Assembly (NCBI GenBank): GCA_950097015.1
Contig: CATNEN010000033.1
Coordinates: 4,035,501-4,099,500 of the forward strand
Source: Macrostomum hystrix
Lineage: Eukaryota > Platyhelminthes > Macrostomidae
Reading direction: 5' to 3'
Length of the DNA: 64,000 nt
The notes under the pieces are model-generated. The model worked only from the letters and a program-made list of their open reading frames with translations. It did no database searches and was not told the origin of the DNA. The first letter of the stretch is position 1, and every line of letters begins with the position of its first letter. The translations under genes were made by a program, and so were the position numbers. Below, piece after piece: positions 10,260 through 22,280 of this stretch.

Positions 10260-11542
10260 TCATCTGTTCACAGGAATGGTCATAAGGCGACACTCTAGCA
10301 CTCGCATCTGCTCTTTGGCAAGGTATTCTCCGTGCATCTTTGCAACGCGACGTATAGCGTCCACACCTTGTGACTCGGAGGCGACCGCTGTGGTCTCGTT
10401 GTAGCCATAGCCTGGGTACACCTGCTTCATGCACTTGTTTGATCCGGAACCTGAGAACGCCAGTTTGCCGACCTTCAGGGCGCCCATCTTCCACGGACAG
10501 TTGCCAGAGGTTCTGGACGGGGCGACTCTGTACGGTGTGTCAAGCCGCAGCGATCCGAAACGGCTCGAGGTGCCACCAGTTCGCTGCATGTTGTAGTACA
10601 ATGAGGTGTTGTCCGGTATGTCCTCGCGGAAGAACACGCGACAGCGAGCGGCTCTACTATAATCCATGCGGTACTTGTAGGCCGGCACCGCCATCTGCAG
10701 CATCTTGTCACAGGTGCTGATCGCGCGGAAGCTGGGACCAACGATGCGCACAATAAGAAACTTCACCCAGCGGCCCCCGGCGCAGAGCTTCTTATTGAGC
10801 AGACGCCGGGTGATCTCCAGCTGGCACTTGGTCCGGTGGCAAATCGAGCGGAAGATTGCGCTGTCATTGAGGAAGCCTTCCACCAGGCTGTCCTTCATCT
10901 CCAGGCGAAACTCCTTGTGAAATCGGAGTGCAAACACGTCTAGTTTGCCGATTATGATGCCCTCCTTCACAAGCTCGCCGGTGACTGGGTGCGGGACCAG
11001 AAAAGTCTTCTCACCTGAGCGGCTCCCTCCGCTCGAGTGCAGCTGGGCCTCCAACTCGCTTGGAATATCAGCGAACACGCGTCGCATTGTTTCTACGGTT
11101 CGCGATGAGCAGAAGTCCAGGATGGCCTTCTCGATCACGTTTGCCATCTGTGAACGAGGTTGCTCAGGATCATTCGGAAACAACGTTTTCTGCTGACTTC
11201 CACCATAAAGATTGTTAAACTGTTGATAAAAGGTGAGCAGAGGGTGGAACGGTAAGTGTGGGGTTGTGTGTTATGCATAACAAAATTCACATTTTTCATT
11301 TTAAATAAAAAACTCACGATCGGATGGCCGTCCGCGACGGGCTGACCATCACCGAAAACAGCTCGGGCGGCCATCTCCTCACCGGCCTTCTCGGAGGTTT
11401 TCAAAGACTCAGGCAGCTGCTCGAGGTCACTCGCAGTCGCTTGGTTGGTGTCAGGAGAAGTCTGCTTTGGAAAGGAAAGGAGTAGCAAAAACCACCACGG
11501 ACGCTGACTAACAAGGTTCTCTTTTGCACGCCACTTAGCCAT
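10260..11542 (-). CDS. Unknown conserved protein, paralogue copy 1
   Basis: I do not recognise the family. Exons 11542-11513, 11464-11318 and 11147-10260 join in phase 0 and read 354 residues from an ATG at 11542; introns are 48 and 170 bp. The last exon is one large domain: IEKAILDFCSSRTVETMRR, TGELVKEGIIIGKLDVFA, LVEGFLNDSAIFRSICHRTK, LLNKKLCAGGRWVKFLIVRI, then GSGSNKCMKQVYPGYGY. No signal peptide or membrane span is evident. A close paralogue lies at 62337-64000 on the other strand; the segment around 10720-10910 is nearly identical in DNA to the copy, while flanking coding parts and introns differ. The N-terminal part is the least certain, and more exons could lie upstream. Confidence 0.7.
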
Positions 11543-11730
11543 TCCTCAACTCAATATTCCCAAGAATAATAATATTATCTTTGGAAACCGGGAGGGTGAG
11601 CAGGAAGCGGAGATGTCTGTGGAATGAGGTTGGCGTCCGTGGAGTAACGCTATAAATAAGAATACTAGCTGGATCGTTTGGTGTCATTAGACAAGGAGGC
11701 GCTCCTGGACATTCCGCCGCTGACTCCTGA

Positions 11731-11760
11731 GCACACACGCACACACACGCACACACTGTA
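11731..11760 (+). repeat. (CA)-rich microsatellite
   Basis: Short run of CACACACG/CACACA repeats between two minus-strand genes. Confidence 0.8.
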
Positions 11761-11982
11761 TGCATATACACTCCCACAGCAATGCCGATGCACATCGACT
11801 ATGACTTGCTCATCGTCAGGCAATGTACATTCTCACTCACAGTGGCCCATAAGGGCGTAAATTGCACGACAAATCCCCATGCCGTCCCTATGCGGCTGCG
11901 CCCCAAATAAATGTGGCCTCGCCGTGGAATCCAGCTCAGATACTCTGTGGAGTGAGGTTGGTGTTTCTGTGGAGATAGAAAT

Positions 11983-13855
11983 TTAAAGAGCAGAACAATG
12001 CCTCACACTTGATTTAGCATTTTTATTGAGCGTATCTTCGTCCGCATCGTTTGCTGTATCATCTTCGTACGAATTTTTATTGAGGATATCTTCGTCCGCT
12101 TTCTTTGGAGTATCATCTTCGTCCGCTTCGTTTGCATCATCATCTTCGTCTGCATTTTTATTGAGCATATCTTCGTCCGCTTTTTTTGCAGCATCATCTT
12201 CGTCCGCTTCGTTTTCAGCATCATCTTCGTCCGCATTGTTTGCAGCATCATCTTCATCCGCATTGTTTGCAGAATCATCTTCGTCCGCATTGTTTGCAGC
12301 ATCATCTTCGTCCGCTTCGTTTGCAGCATCATCTTTGTACTCATTTTCATTATATTCTTCTTCACTATCGGTCTCGCCCGATTCAACTGCGGACACTGCG
12401 TGGGTTGGGAGATGTGGGGTTTGCGTTTTAAATAGTGGGGAAGTAATTTGCCACGAAAGCTCTTGCATTGCGTTTAGTAGAACGATTAAATGCATTCTTA
12501 ACTGAAAAGACAAGTATTCATGGCTCAATTCTCACTGTTTGTTTCCGTTGGAGAATATCTCGCTGCTATAAGGCTTTCGAGTGCGCTGTCATACATGCCC
12601 GGAACGGACTGCTGCCGATGGCTGCACTTGCTAGCTGCACTAGCCAACGCGGTGTCGCTTTTCCAGGAGCTAAGGGACGCAGAGATGCCTCTGTCTCCGG
12701 ATTTCTATAAGAGTGATGTTGGCGCTTAGCGTTTAGGAGTGAGGTTGAAGTTTGGAAGTGAGGTTGATGCTTGGGAGTGAGGTTGATGCTTGGAAGTGAG
12801 GTTGAAGTTTGGGAGTGAGGTTGATACTTGGGAGTGAGGTTGATGCTTGCGAGTGAGGTTGATGTTTGGAAGTGAGGTTGATGTTTGGAAGTGAGGTTGA
12901 TGCTTGGGAGTGAGGTTGATGCTTGGAAGTGAGATTGAAGTTTGGGAGTGAGGTTGATGCTTGGGAGTGAGGTTGATGCTTGGGAGTGAGGTTGATGCTC
13001 GGAAGTGAGGTTGATGCTTGGGAGTAAGGTTGATACTTGAGGGTGAGGTTGGCGTGTGGAAGTGAGGTTAGGTGTGGAAGTGAGATTGGTTGTGAAAGTG
13101 AGGTTAGGTGTGGAAGTGAGGTTAAGTGTGGAAGTGAGGTTAATTGTGGGGGTGAGGTTGGGGCTTTAGGAGTGAAGTTGATACATGGGAGTCAAGTTGG
13201 GTGTGGGGTGAGTTGGGGCTTTAGGAGTGAAGTTGATACATGGGAGTCAAGTTGGGTGTGGGGTGAGTTGGGGCTTTAGGAGTGAAGTTGATACATGGGA
13301 GTCAAGTTGGGTGTGGGGTGAGTTGCGGCTTTAGGAGTGAAGTTGATACATGGGAGTCAAGTTGGGTGTGGGGTGAGTTGGGGCTTTAGGAGTGAAGTTG
13401 ATACATGGGAGTCAAGTTGGGTGTGGGAGTGATGTTGGTGTATGTGAGAGAGGTTGGGTGTTGTAGTGAGTTTGGCGTGTGGTATTGCGGCAGATACTTG
13501 GGCATAGAGTTAGAGTGTGAGAATGAGTTTGGAGTGAGGTCATGCAATCAAGAGGTTTGACTTACAGTGCGTTTCTTCAACAGGGAATTCCGCATGACAT
13601 AAGAACCGGAGCGACGCTGGAACAACCTGCAAGCAATGGATGACAAGAATAGTGAGGTCATTGTGGTGAATTAAACAAGACTGGACGTCTGAATACTAAG
13701 AATTGATATTCGTACCGAATACGCCCAGCAGAATTAACTGTGACAACATCGACACATTCGGGTTGGACCTTGGTATCACTACTAGCAGTGGCAGTTTTGT
13801 CCTCGTTGGCAGTTTGGCAGCGAACGCTCGGCTGTCTGCTTCGTTTGGAAGTCAT
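11983..13855 (-). CDS. Unknown protein with basic N-terminus and repetitive acidic tail
   Basis: Family not recognised. Four exons, 13855-13716, 13626-13566, 12704-12536 and 12395-11983, have good borders (GTACGA, GTAAGT, GTGAGA donors) and phases 2, 0, 1, giving an uninterrupted 260-residue frame. The N-terminal 65 residues are basic (MTSKRSRQ, RLFQRRSGSYVMRNSLLKKR). A Ser/Ala-rich middle follows, then from about residue 124 an acidic tail built from tandem ADEDDAAN-type blocks with NLNK variants. A basic part plus long acidic tail is reminiscent of histone or ribosomal chaperones, but this is only composition. An alternative is that the last exon ends at 12009 or 12007 (donor GTGTGA/GTGAGG) and splices onward into the gene at 10260-11542. 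A second ATG at 13894 is in frame. Confidence 0.5.
12010..12350 (-). repeat. Coding tandem repeat for Asp/Glu/Ala/Asn blocks
   Basis: On the plus strand the word CATCTTCGTCCGC recurs about every 27-30 bases. All spacings stay in frame, so the array encodes a repeated ADEDD block. It is the only minisatellite in the window that appears to be exonic. Confidence 0.8.
12722..13440 (+). repeat. Minisatellites, 19-bp then 55-bp units, intron of the acidic-tail gene
   Basis: First about 16 copies of GGGAGTGAGGTTGATGCTT variants (19 bp), then shorter AGTGAGGTT variants, then about five copies of a 55-bp compound unit containing AGTGAAGTTGATACATGGGA and GTGTGGGGTGAGTTG. The array fills the 861-bp intron between 13565 and 12705. 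Confidence 0.93.
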
Positions 13856-13894
13856 TTCGATGCACTTTTCACAATAATTATCTACAGCATGCAC

Positions 13895-14324
13895 ATAGTT
13901 ATGCGCCCTTTGTTTATCTTGGCTATAAAATATAATTAAATCCCTACGCTAGCCTTTCCAGGATTTATTTTGACCATAGACATAAAACACCGAGTTAGAA
14001 TTTTCTGTTTTCTGGGCTGTATTTTTTTATCCCCGTCAAAACAAAAAACACATGAATCAGCGGCTGGATCAAAGTTGTCTATGGTCCAGACTGAATTGCA
14101 GCCCCTAATTGCAGACGAAGTTTGAGGGGAAAAGTGCTTTGAGCACAAATCAATAGTACATGTAGAAAGACCACGCTACTTTTTCCTGGAAAAAGACCTG
14201 CGGAAAGACCACGCTAATTTTCCTGGAAAAAGACCTGCGGAAAGACCACGGGGTATTTCAAATACCCACTGCCTACTACCCGATATCTCCCAAACCGAAT
14301 GAGTGGTTTTCGTGAATGTGGATC
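13895..14324. other. Spacer with a short direct duplication
   Basis: No gene seen. GGAAAGACCACG and CCTGGAAAAAGACCTGCGG recur within 14163-14250 as two near-identical tandem copies of about 45 bp. Confidence 0.55.
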
Positions 14325-14580
14325 TGGGAGTCTTCAACCTGAGGATCCGGGAGTCTTCAACCTGAGGATCTGGGAGTCTTAAACCTGAGGATCTGGGAGT
14401 CTTCAACCTGAGGATCTGGGAGTCTTCAACCTGAGGATCTGGGAGTCTTCAACCTGAGGATCTTGGAGTCTTCAACCTGAGGATCTGGGAGTCTTCAACC
14501 TGAGGATCTGGGAGTCTTCATCTGAGGATCTGGGAGTCTTCATCTGAGGATCTGGGAGTCTTCAACCTGAGGATCTGTTG
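14325..14580 (+). repeat. Minisatellite, 23-bp unit
   Basis: About 11 copies of a unit containing GATCTGGGAGTCTTCAACC, intergenic or in a 3' flank of EXOC3. Confidence 0.95.
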
Positions 14581-14934
14581 AATGCCATTGAATTAAATAG
14601 AAAAATAGCAGGAATTGCTTAAGTCCAATTGTCTCTGTTATTTGCAGTGTTTGCAAGGCACTGAATCAAAACATATTGATCCAAAACGTTCTATTAAATC
14701 AAGAGTACTGAATATTTGGATTTGGCAATGATAAAGCGTTAGCAAGTATTTGCGATAGAATCGCCTTAGAAAGCAGCGACAACTCTACAATGTACTTTTG
14801 ACCAGACTGCGGTGCGCAATGGAATCAGATAATTTGACCAGTTGGTTTATAACAAAATAGTTCTGCAGAAAATTGGAACTGCTATTAAAAACTCTCAAAC
14901 TTGATCTCTCCGACTCGACTTACAAATTAGAATT
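14581..14934. other. AT-rich spacer, nothing recognised
   Basis: Sits between two minisatellites downstream of EXOC3. No open frame, RNA gene or repeat is apparent. Confidence 0.5.
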
Positions 14935-15310
14935 CAGAATCGCAGCTAGGAAATCGGAATCGCAGCTAGGAATCCAGAATCACAGCTAGGAAATCGGAAT
15001 CGCAGCTAGGAATCAAGAATCGCAGCTAGGAATTCGGAATCGGAGCTAGGAATTCGGAATCGGAGCTAGGAATTCGGAATCGCAGCTAGGAATTCGGAAT
15101 CGGAGCTAGGAATTCGAAATCGGAGCTAGGAATTCGGAATCGGAGCTAGGAATTCGGAATCGGAGCTAGGAATTCGGAATCGGAGCTAGGAATTCGGAAT
15201 CGCAGCTAGAAATTCGAAATCGCAGCTGGGAGATAGAAATCGCAGCTAGAAAATATAAATTGCAGCTAGGAATTCGGAATCGCAGCTAGTAATTCGGAAT
15301 CGTAGCTAGA
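14935..15310 (+). repeat. Minisatellite, 20-bp unit
   Basis: About 18 copies of AATTCGGAATCGGAGCTAGG with C/G and A/T variants. It ends about 30 bp from the EXOC3 stop codon. Confidence 0.96.
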
Positions 15311-15342
15311 GCGTCCGATCTGCTGCGTCAGTCACTCCAGAT

Positions 15343-18300
15343 TCACCTGCCCGCAGGCAGCAGGGCGAACAGCCTCCTGGAGCCCGGGTTGCGCCGAGCC
15401 TTCTCCTTGTCGCTGAACATGTGCACCAGGATGCCCCGCGCTTCGTCCAGCTTGCAGTCGCCTCGCAGCATTAGCAGCGTCTCCAGCTGGTCCTGCCGGA
15501 TGTCGGGGAAGTTTCTAAGAAACGCGCTGACCTCCAGCTCGGCCATAGACATGTCCGACAGGCTGAGCAGCTCGCCTGCAGCCGACAGGGCGTCGAACTG
15601 ATCGGCCCGACAGCCCCACCGAGCAAAGCCGGTCTTCAGCACCTCGGCGTCGGATCGCAGCCGGTTGGCCACGGCGACTCGCTTGTCCTTGAAGGCCTCG
15701 CGCTTCGGTTGCAGGAGCGCCTTCAGCAGTTCGAGGCAGATCCGCTCGGATAAAATTCGCATTAGGATTCCGCGCAGGTTCTCAAACATGTCCTTGTACA
15801 CATTGTCATAGGAGTCCTGCACTGCACTCAGCACTTGCTGACCGTCTGTGACACCCGAACCCAGCTTCTGAATCCAGGCCGGCGTGAACAGGTCCTTGAA
15901 TGCGGCCTCCTGCAGGTAGGCCACCACCTCATTGGCCAGATACTCCATCCACACCTTGCTAGTCTCGAAGCAGGTGTCCTCGAGGCCCTTTTTCTTTAGG
16001 GCCAGCGACGGCTCAGAGCTGGAGTCGATTGAAGCGAGTGGGGCAGACCGATGGGACCTTAAACTCTGAGTCCATCCGCCCCTAATTCAGCTAACATCCG
16101 CCCTTAATTCAGCTAACATCCGCCCCTAATTCAGCTAACATCCGCCCCTAATTCAGCTACCATCGACCCCAAGTTCGGCGTTCATCCGCGCCTTTACTTA
16201 GCTTCCATCCGCCACAAAATATCGTTTAATCCGCCAATGAAAATTCAGATCCTATCCACTCCCTAATTCAAATCCTATCTGAATTAGAGATCCCCACAGA
16301 TCCTCAGATCCTCAAATCATGACTCACCCTTGGGCAGTGTTCTGTTTATAAAACTGGGGCATTAGCAGGATTAGTCGGTTGAGATTGTTGACACTGGCAA
16401 CCAGAATGGCCTCCATAACGATGACCTTCTGCCTATCCTCCTTTGTGTTGTTCTTGACGTCTTGCACAAAGTCAGTCACAGCGTTATTGTAAGATTTGAG
16501 CAGGTCGGTGAGCTTGTCCAAGATGGTCGAGCTCAGCAGTGCCTGGGCGTGCTTCGGCAGCTTGCTACCAACCTCGGACATCATCTCGGACAGGATAGCT
16601 GACAGGGACTGCACCAGCGATGTGTAGGTTGTATTCGTTGTCAGGTCACGCTCCGGTCGGAAACTGGACAGTGGCGAGTTATTATTTTTGTCTTTGACAG
16701 ACAGCTTCCTTTTTTAGTTAGTTTGATCGCTTACAGTGGGTCATTGCCCCAGCTCATCAGCCTGTTAGTGGGTCATTACCCCATCTCATCAGCCTGTTAG
16801 TGGGTCATTGCCCCATCTCATCAGCCTGTTAGTGGGTCATTGCCCCATCTCATCAGTCTGTTAGTGGGTCATTACCCCATCGCATCAGTCTGTTAGTGGG
16901 TCATTACCCTAGCTCATCAGCATGTTAGTGGGTCATTACCCTAGCTCATCAGCATGTTAGTGGGTCATTACCCCATCGCATCAGTCTGTTAGTGGGTCAT
17001 TGCCCCATCGCATCAGTCTGTTAGTGGGTCATTACCCCATCGCATCAGTCTGTTAGTGGGTCATTACCCCATCGCATCAGGCTGTCCTAAGTCGGCAATC
17101 TCCGCCCAGCCCAATGGCCTCCCGGGACTCACTCGGCCGCATTCCAGCTGAAGCGCTCCTTCTCGATGGTCTTGGTGAACCACTGCCAGACCTTGTCGCC
17201 GATGAGGCCGACGCTGTGGCGGATGAGCTTGTCCAGCTCATCGGGCGGCAGGAAGTGCGTGAGCAGTCCTAGTCTGGCCCGCTCGGCCTCCATGTTGAAC
17301 TGCTGAATGAAAACTCTCTCGCCCAGGTTGTCAAAGAAGGCCTTGAAGTTCTCCGTCCATTTCACCAGGGCCACGCAGTCGCGGAACTGCAACTCGTTTG
17401 CCACGGCCTGCCTGGCGAGACCCGCGACCCGCTGCTCCAGGCAGCGGTGGTAGGTCACCAGGTAGAAGTCGAAGATCTCATAGTCGGGCGGAAAGCACGG
17501 AGGGCACAGCTTCCTGGCTATGCGCAGATCTCGCTCCAGACAGTTCTGTTGATGCAGGCGCGATGATCATTTCATCTCACTGATACAGAAGGAATGATAT
17601 CCGTATAATAGCGGCTGAAATCCCAGCTTTTTTTATCACACTCCCAGTTGTTGGGATCGGAATCCCGGTTGTTGGGATCAGAATCCGGGTTGTTGGGATC
17701 AGAATCTCAGTTGTTGGGATCAGAATCCCGGCTGTTGTGATCAGAATCCCGGCTGTTGGGATCAGAATCCCGGTTTTTGGGATCAGAATCCCGGCTGTTG
17801 GGATCAGAATCCCGGTTTATGGGATCAGAATCACGGCTGTTGGGATCAGAATCCCGGTTGTTGGGATCAGAATCCCGGCTGTTGGGATCAGAATCCCGGT
17901 TGTTGGGATCAGAATCCCGGCTGTTCGGATCAGAATCCCGGTTGTTGGGATCAGAATCCCGGTTGTTGGGATCAGAATCCCGGTTGTTGGGATCAGAATC
18001 CCGGTTGTTGGGATCAGAATCCCGGTTCTTGGAATCAGAATCCCGATTTTTAGGTTCAGAATCCCAGTTTGTGTGGATCAGAGTCCCAGTTTTAGGAATC
18101 AAAATGCCTGCTTTTTGGGACCAGAATGAATTGGGATTAGAATTGTGAGGATCAGTTTAAAAATTAAATTGCAAATTACACAGGATTAGAATCAGACTTG
18201 AATCGGGTTAGAATCTAATTAAAGGGATTAGAATCCAGTTTTTTTAATCCGAATGACCCGCTGCGACAAGCAGGATACTTTTCTGTTTATTTGAGCGATT

Positions 18301-20131
18301 CAGACACTAAAACCGAATATTTCGGCAATCGTTGCATGAAACCCTGGACTTCAGAACCCATTCTAGGAAAGTACGTGGGCTTTTGTAACCAAAGGAATTC
18401 TGAACTAAAATCAGATCTATGTGCCCTCTCACCTGCAACAGCAGGCAGTGCTGCTCAAGCCACTGCTCCGAGTCTTGACTGCTCAGCGGCATGTTCGCCT
18501 CGAACTTGACCTCCACGGCGGTCTTCATTGCGTCCAGCATTCGCTGCCGCCACTGCCTCGGCCGGCCAGCCGGGCAAAATTCGCCGGCGCCGCCACGACG
18601 CTGCCTGTCCAGCCACATGCGGTCGACCTGCTCCTCACGGTCAACCAGACGAACGGAGGTCACAAGCAGGCGCGGATTCTGTAAAGCTGTGTCCAGAACG
18701 CGACTAAAAGTACAAGCCAGCTGGTCCCAGAGCGCATTGGCCAGGGCGGGCACGTCCTTGAAGAAGGCGCGCAGCAGGTCACGATCGGCTTCGCAAGACT
18801 GGCCATGCAGCTCCATCATCAGGCCGTCTCGAGAGCGCTCCAGCTCATGCAGCCTGGGTGATCATGGGGCCTGGCTAGTGCAACTACTGCTAGTAGTATT
18901 GTTTAAGACTGAATAATATATTAAATATAGATAAGATTAGATTAAACTGCTGTCTAAAACGTTCCTTGTTAATGCTATAGAAAACTTACCAAGACGATTA
19001 TACAAAATTGATTAAATTTAAGAAACTGAATGAATAGAAAAAGATATAAAAATGCTAAGATAAACCAAACTAGCTACAAGCTCATAATAGGCCTATGTAA
19101 TAGTTTGAATTTCTTCGATTGCCTAAATAAAAATGACTAATGTTTTATTTAAAAATGTTTACAGTTATTAGTTTCCTTGTCACCAGGAACTTTCAAAAGG
19201 GTTGCTGAATGTCATAATTATGCTTAACAGTAATAATGAAAATAATTTAAGTACTTTTTACTAGCTAATAAAATATAATTTTTTTGCTTTAGAAGAACTT
19301 TGTTTTATCTTTGTTTGACGAGCTGTCTTAAGCTTACAAAATAAGCTATCTAAAAAATTGTTTACAAAGATATTTTATAATACATTGCTGGCTTTGCTAA
19401 TTTTTCCCAACTTGCAAATAGTAACAAAGTTCAATGGATCAATTTCTTATTCAAGCTAGCATGTTTATTTTATACTTATTTTAGAAACCTCAATAAGCAC
19501 TAAATATATTACAAGCAAATTGATAATACCTTTATAAACTTGCAGATCATGGAAAAAAATAGTCATCAGACATAAAAATCTGTCTAATCTTCTGCTTTTC
19601 ATTTTAGCAATTTATTAATGGTGAATCAAGTCTAATGTAGGTTACTTTGTAAAGAAGTAATACTTACAACTTGTGAATAAGAAGAAAATGACGCTGCTCT
19701 CCAGACTCCATTAAGATTTTAATTTCTTCAATCTTGCTTGGTGCACTAAATACATAAGACATGTTATTTGTGGCTGTTGTGAGACGCTTGTGTCTTTGAA
19801 ACTCTTCCTTCAGTGACTCTATTTTCGCCTTCAGTGTCGGTGTCAGCTCCATCTGAGTAACAAACTGTTGCAAAAGCTTATCAACAACTTTAACTTCACT
19901 CTCTGCATTCTTCAGAAGATTCACTCCTTTCTTTATTCCATCCAACTGACTTTCGACTGCAGTCTTAAGTTGTGAATCATAATCCTCTTTCTTTTTAATA
20001 TTTCTTTTAATGTCGTGCTCGAGCTTGTCAAGATCATCTGGTTTACTATAACGCTGCTCAATATCCGCAATAGCACTAGTCTTTGCCCTCTCCTTAAGGC
20101 CTTTAAGTTCCTCAGAAACAGCGGCGTCCAT
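15343..20131 (-). CDS. EXOC3: Exocyst complex component 3 (Sec6)
   Basis: Sec6 is a subunit of the octameric exocyst that tethers secretory vesicles to the plasma membrane. Five exons, 20131-19668, 18853-18433, 17545-17133, 16663-16328 and 16018-15343, have matching phases (2, 0, 2, 2) and give 769 residues, close to animal EXOC3 (about 745-755). Recognisable blocks run in order: KPDDLDKLEHDIKR and TAVESQLDGIKKG in the N-terminal coiled region; LERSRDGLMMELH; NPRLLVTSVRLVDREEQVD; PAGRPRQWRQRM; CFPPDYEIFDFYLVTYHRCL; and near the end LEVSAFLRNFPDIR with LLMLRGD. The ATG at 20131 follows TTTAG by five bases; the next codons upstream are GTG and ATA. The stop overlaps a GCAG|GTGAAT donor-like site, so a further exon is possible but not needed. 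Introns 2-4 carry minisatellites. Confidence 0.93.
16075..16165 (+). repeat. Short minisatellite, 22-bp unit, EXOC3 intron 4
   Basis: Four clear copies of a unit containing CCGCCCCTAATTCAGCTAAC, then decayed copies to about 16230. Confidence 0.9.
16733..17087 (+). repeat. Minisatellite, 32-bp unit, EXOC3 intron 3
   Basis: About 11 copies of a unit containing TGTTAGTGGGTCATTACCCC and ATCGCATCAGTC. It fills most of the 469-bp intron. Confidence 0.96.
17640..18075 (+). repeat. Minisatellite, 21-bp unit, EXOC3 intron 2
   Basis: About 20 copies of TTGGGATCAGAATCCCGGT-type units. The 21-bp period keeps long repetitive frames open on both strands; these are not genes. Each unit contains the near-palindrome GGGATCAGAATCCC. 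Confidence 0.96.
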
Positions 20132-20135
20132 TATC

Positions 20136-20145
20136 ACTAAATGTT
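20136..20145 (-). promoter_or_regulatory. Putative splice acceptor before the EXOC3 start
   Basis: ACATTTAG on the minus strand ends at 20137, five bases before the ATG, consistent with a trans-splice or 5'UTR-intron acceptor. Confidence 0.4.
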
Positions 20146-22280
20146 AAAGTACACAGAATTTTTTTACCACTTGTTCCGTATCCTTAACAGTGAATTCAGT
20201 ACAAGGTATATACACACCAAATGGCGCAGTAAAAATTAAATGTTAGGATACGCTCGTACAAATAACTATTTCCTTGAAAATACGAGGTTTAATTCAGTGC
20301 CTTAATGTATTAAAACCTCTAACGCGCTTCATTTGTAAAAATGTACACAGATGACATCTTCGAAAAAAATCAAGTCCATATTTTAGGAAAAATTTGGATC
20401 TAGTGAAAAAGTGAAAAAAAAATTTTCGTTTAGTTTGCTTTGCTTTGCTTTTTAAGAAGATATACTAATGGCGACACAACACATCCCCTGCAGTTGCTTT
20501 ATTTAATAAATTTGTTTTTAAGTTAGTTAAAAAACCAATAATCAAATATTTGCAGAACTAACTTTTTGAGAGATAGCTCGTTGACTATGCTATTTGATAA
20601 ATGAACCTTAAATGACTTGTAAAATAGAAGTCATGAAATAATCATAATAAAGTTTTCTCGTGGCCTTTGTCAGAAACGTGATCCTTGTGAAGTCATTGCA
20701 TCGCGGCTTTATGGTATTCAGATTAGGTCTAGCAAGAAAAAAATCTGGGCCAAAATATAAAATCTTCATTGTATTGCCGCTATCTTTTGAGGCTAATATC
20801 TCTCACAGTTCCTCATTGTATTCATTGTATTGCCGCTATCTTTTGTGGCTTATATCTCTCACAGAGTGTTTATAACTATATAATAGTCCTATAAATATAA
20901 AATACTCTATAGACATGCATACGAAACACAACGGGATAAAATATAAAATGGTTTAATAAGTTTGATAAAACAATGCCGCATACAGCCACATAGTAAAATT
21001 AATATATATATTTGGCGCAAAAGCTCTGCCCTTCAGCTTCAGTCGAACCTCATTGAGAGTTGGGCATCCGATGATGATTAAGCTGCAAGTTTTCTATCAT
21101 ATACCTTAGGTAGTAAGGTCTAAGGTAGTAGCATCCGAAGTGGCACTATTGCTTTTATAAACTTCGTGAGCAAGCAAGAAAAGTAATATAAAAACAACAA
21201 TATTTATTGTGCTCAATCCGGAAATTTGAACACTTAGATATGCCAATGCACTATTCATTGGCTAAACTGTGGGCAGCATATTGTTGGTCGCAAAAATAGG
21301 AACTGAACAAGGAAAATTGAAAGCAAAGCGAGATCAATTCAATTCAGTAGAGGAATAAAAAAATAAGCGCCTTTAAGAAACACGACAGAAAAGGCAAGGC
21401 AAGTTTACCGATTAGGACAGAGCAATGGGTAAAGAACTTTATGCTTTATGCTATTCCATTAACGAAAACTAATTTATTTCCGATGCAGCATGTACTGCAC
21501 GAGACTGTCGGCTTCATAAATGTGTACTTTTAGAGCCCAATAATTAAGGACCAAGGATCCCAGAAAAAAACTTGATTCATAAATTAACAAATTATAAACT
21601 AAATTTGGCATTTTCAGTTAGGAACAAAGGCGAGATCAATAAAAAACAGACAATGGCACTTAGAGCGAGTGATTAGAGGAAGCTAGACCAGCCTTGTAAT
21701 CCACTCGGATCGAGTTACTCGAACGGTGGGCTAATTAGAAGTTGACCGACTAAAAACAAATCCGGTAAAAATACAAACAAACAAACAAACAAACAAACAA
21801 ACAAACAAACAAACAAAACAGTCTCTGAGTTAAACGCAACTTCAACAGCAAAGTAGGCAGGGTATAATTTAGAAAGAAATTTCTGTTTTCATGCAAAAAA
21901 AAGAGTTGAAAAGGCTATGAAAGAATAACAGAAGCAAAGTAACCATATTTTCTATCGTTTGTCAATACGTGTGCATCCAATCGATTTGTTTAATTGGGTA
22001 AGGAATTTCGTAACGCATTGGGGAACCCGGAAAATCTCATCTGCTTTTTTCGCCCACCTGCAGCTTATGTGTAGCTTGGCTCAACTGAGCGGAGAACGCT
22101 CATCCTACTTGAAGTAGTCACAGATTGCTACTTAATCACAGCTTGAAGCTGCAGAAGGGAAAAGAAATATAATTTGAATGGCCTGGCATGCAGTGTTTAG
22201 ACAAAGAAAGGCAAAGATTTCTACTTTTTTGGCGGTCAGTTATCCTCCGACTGAGTGAAAGTGACAGCCGGAGAGATCAA
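20141..22280. other. Intergenic region between EXOC3 and the nuclear receptor
   Basis: No gene is supported. It holds a 42-bp direct duplication (starting ATTGTATTGCCGCTATCTTT at about 20769 and again at about 20827) and an AAAC microsatellite. Confidence 0.55.
21773..21819 (+). repeat. (AAAC)n microsatellite
   Basis: About eleven uninterrupted AAAC tetranucleotides. Confidence 0.97.

Noticed and set aside
15290-15350. Extra EXOC3 exon after the GCAG|GTGAAT site at the stop codon
   Set aside because: The protein already reaches normal EXOC3 length and downstream sequence is minisatellite without a conserved frame.
17707-18148. Repetitive open frames on both strands (NNRDSDP and GSESRLL types)
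   Set aside because: 21-bp intronic minisatellite; the period is a multiple of three so all copies keep the same frame.
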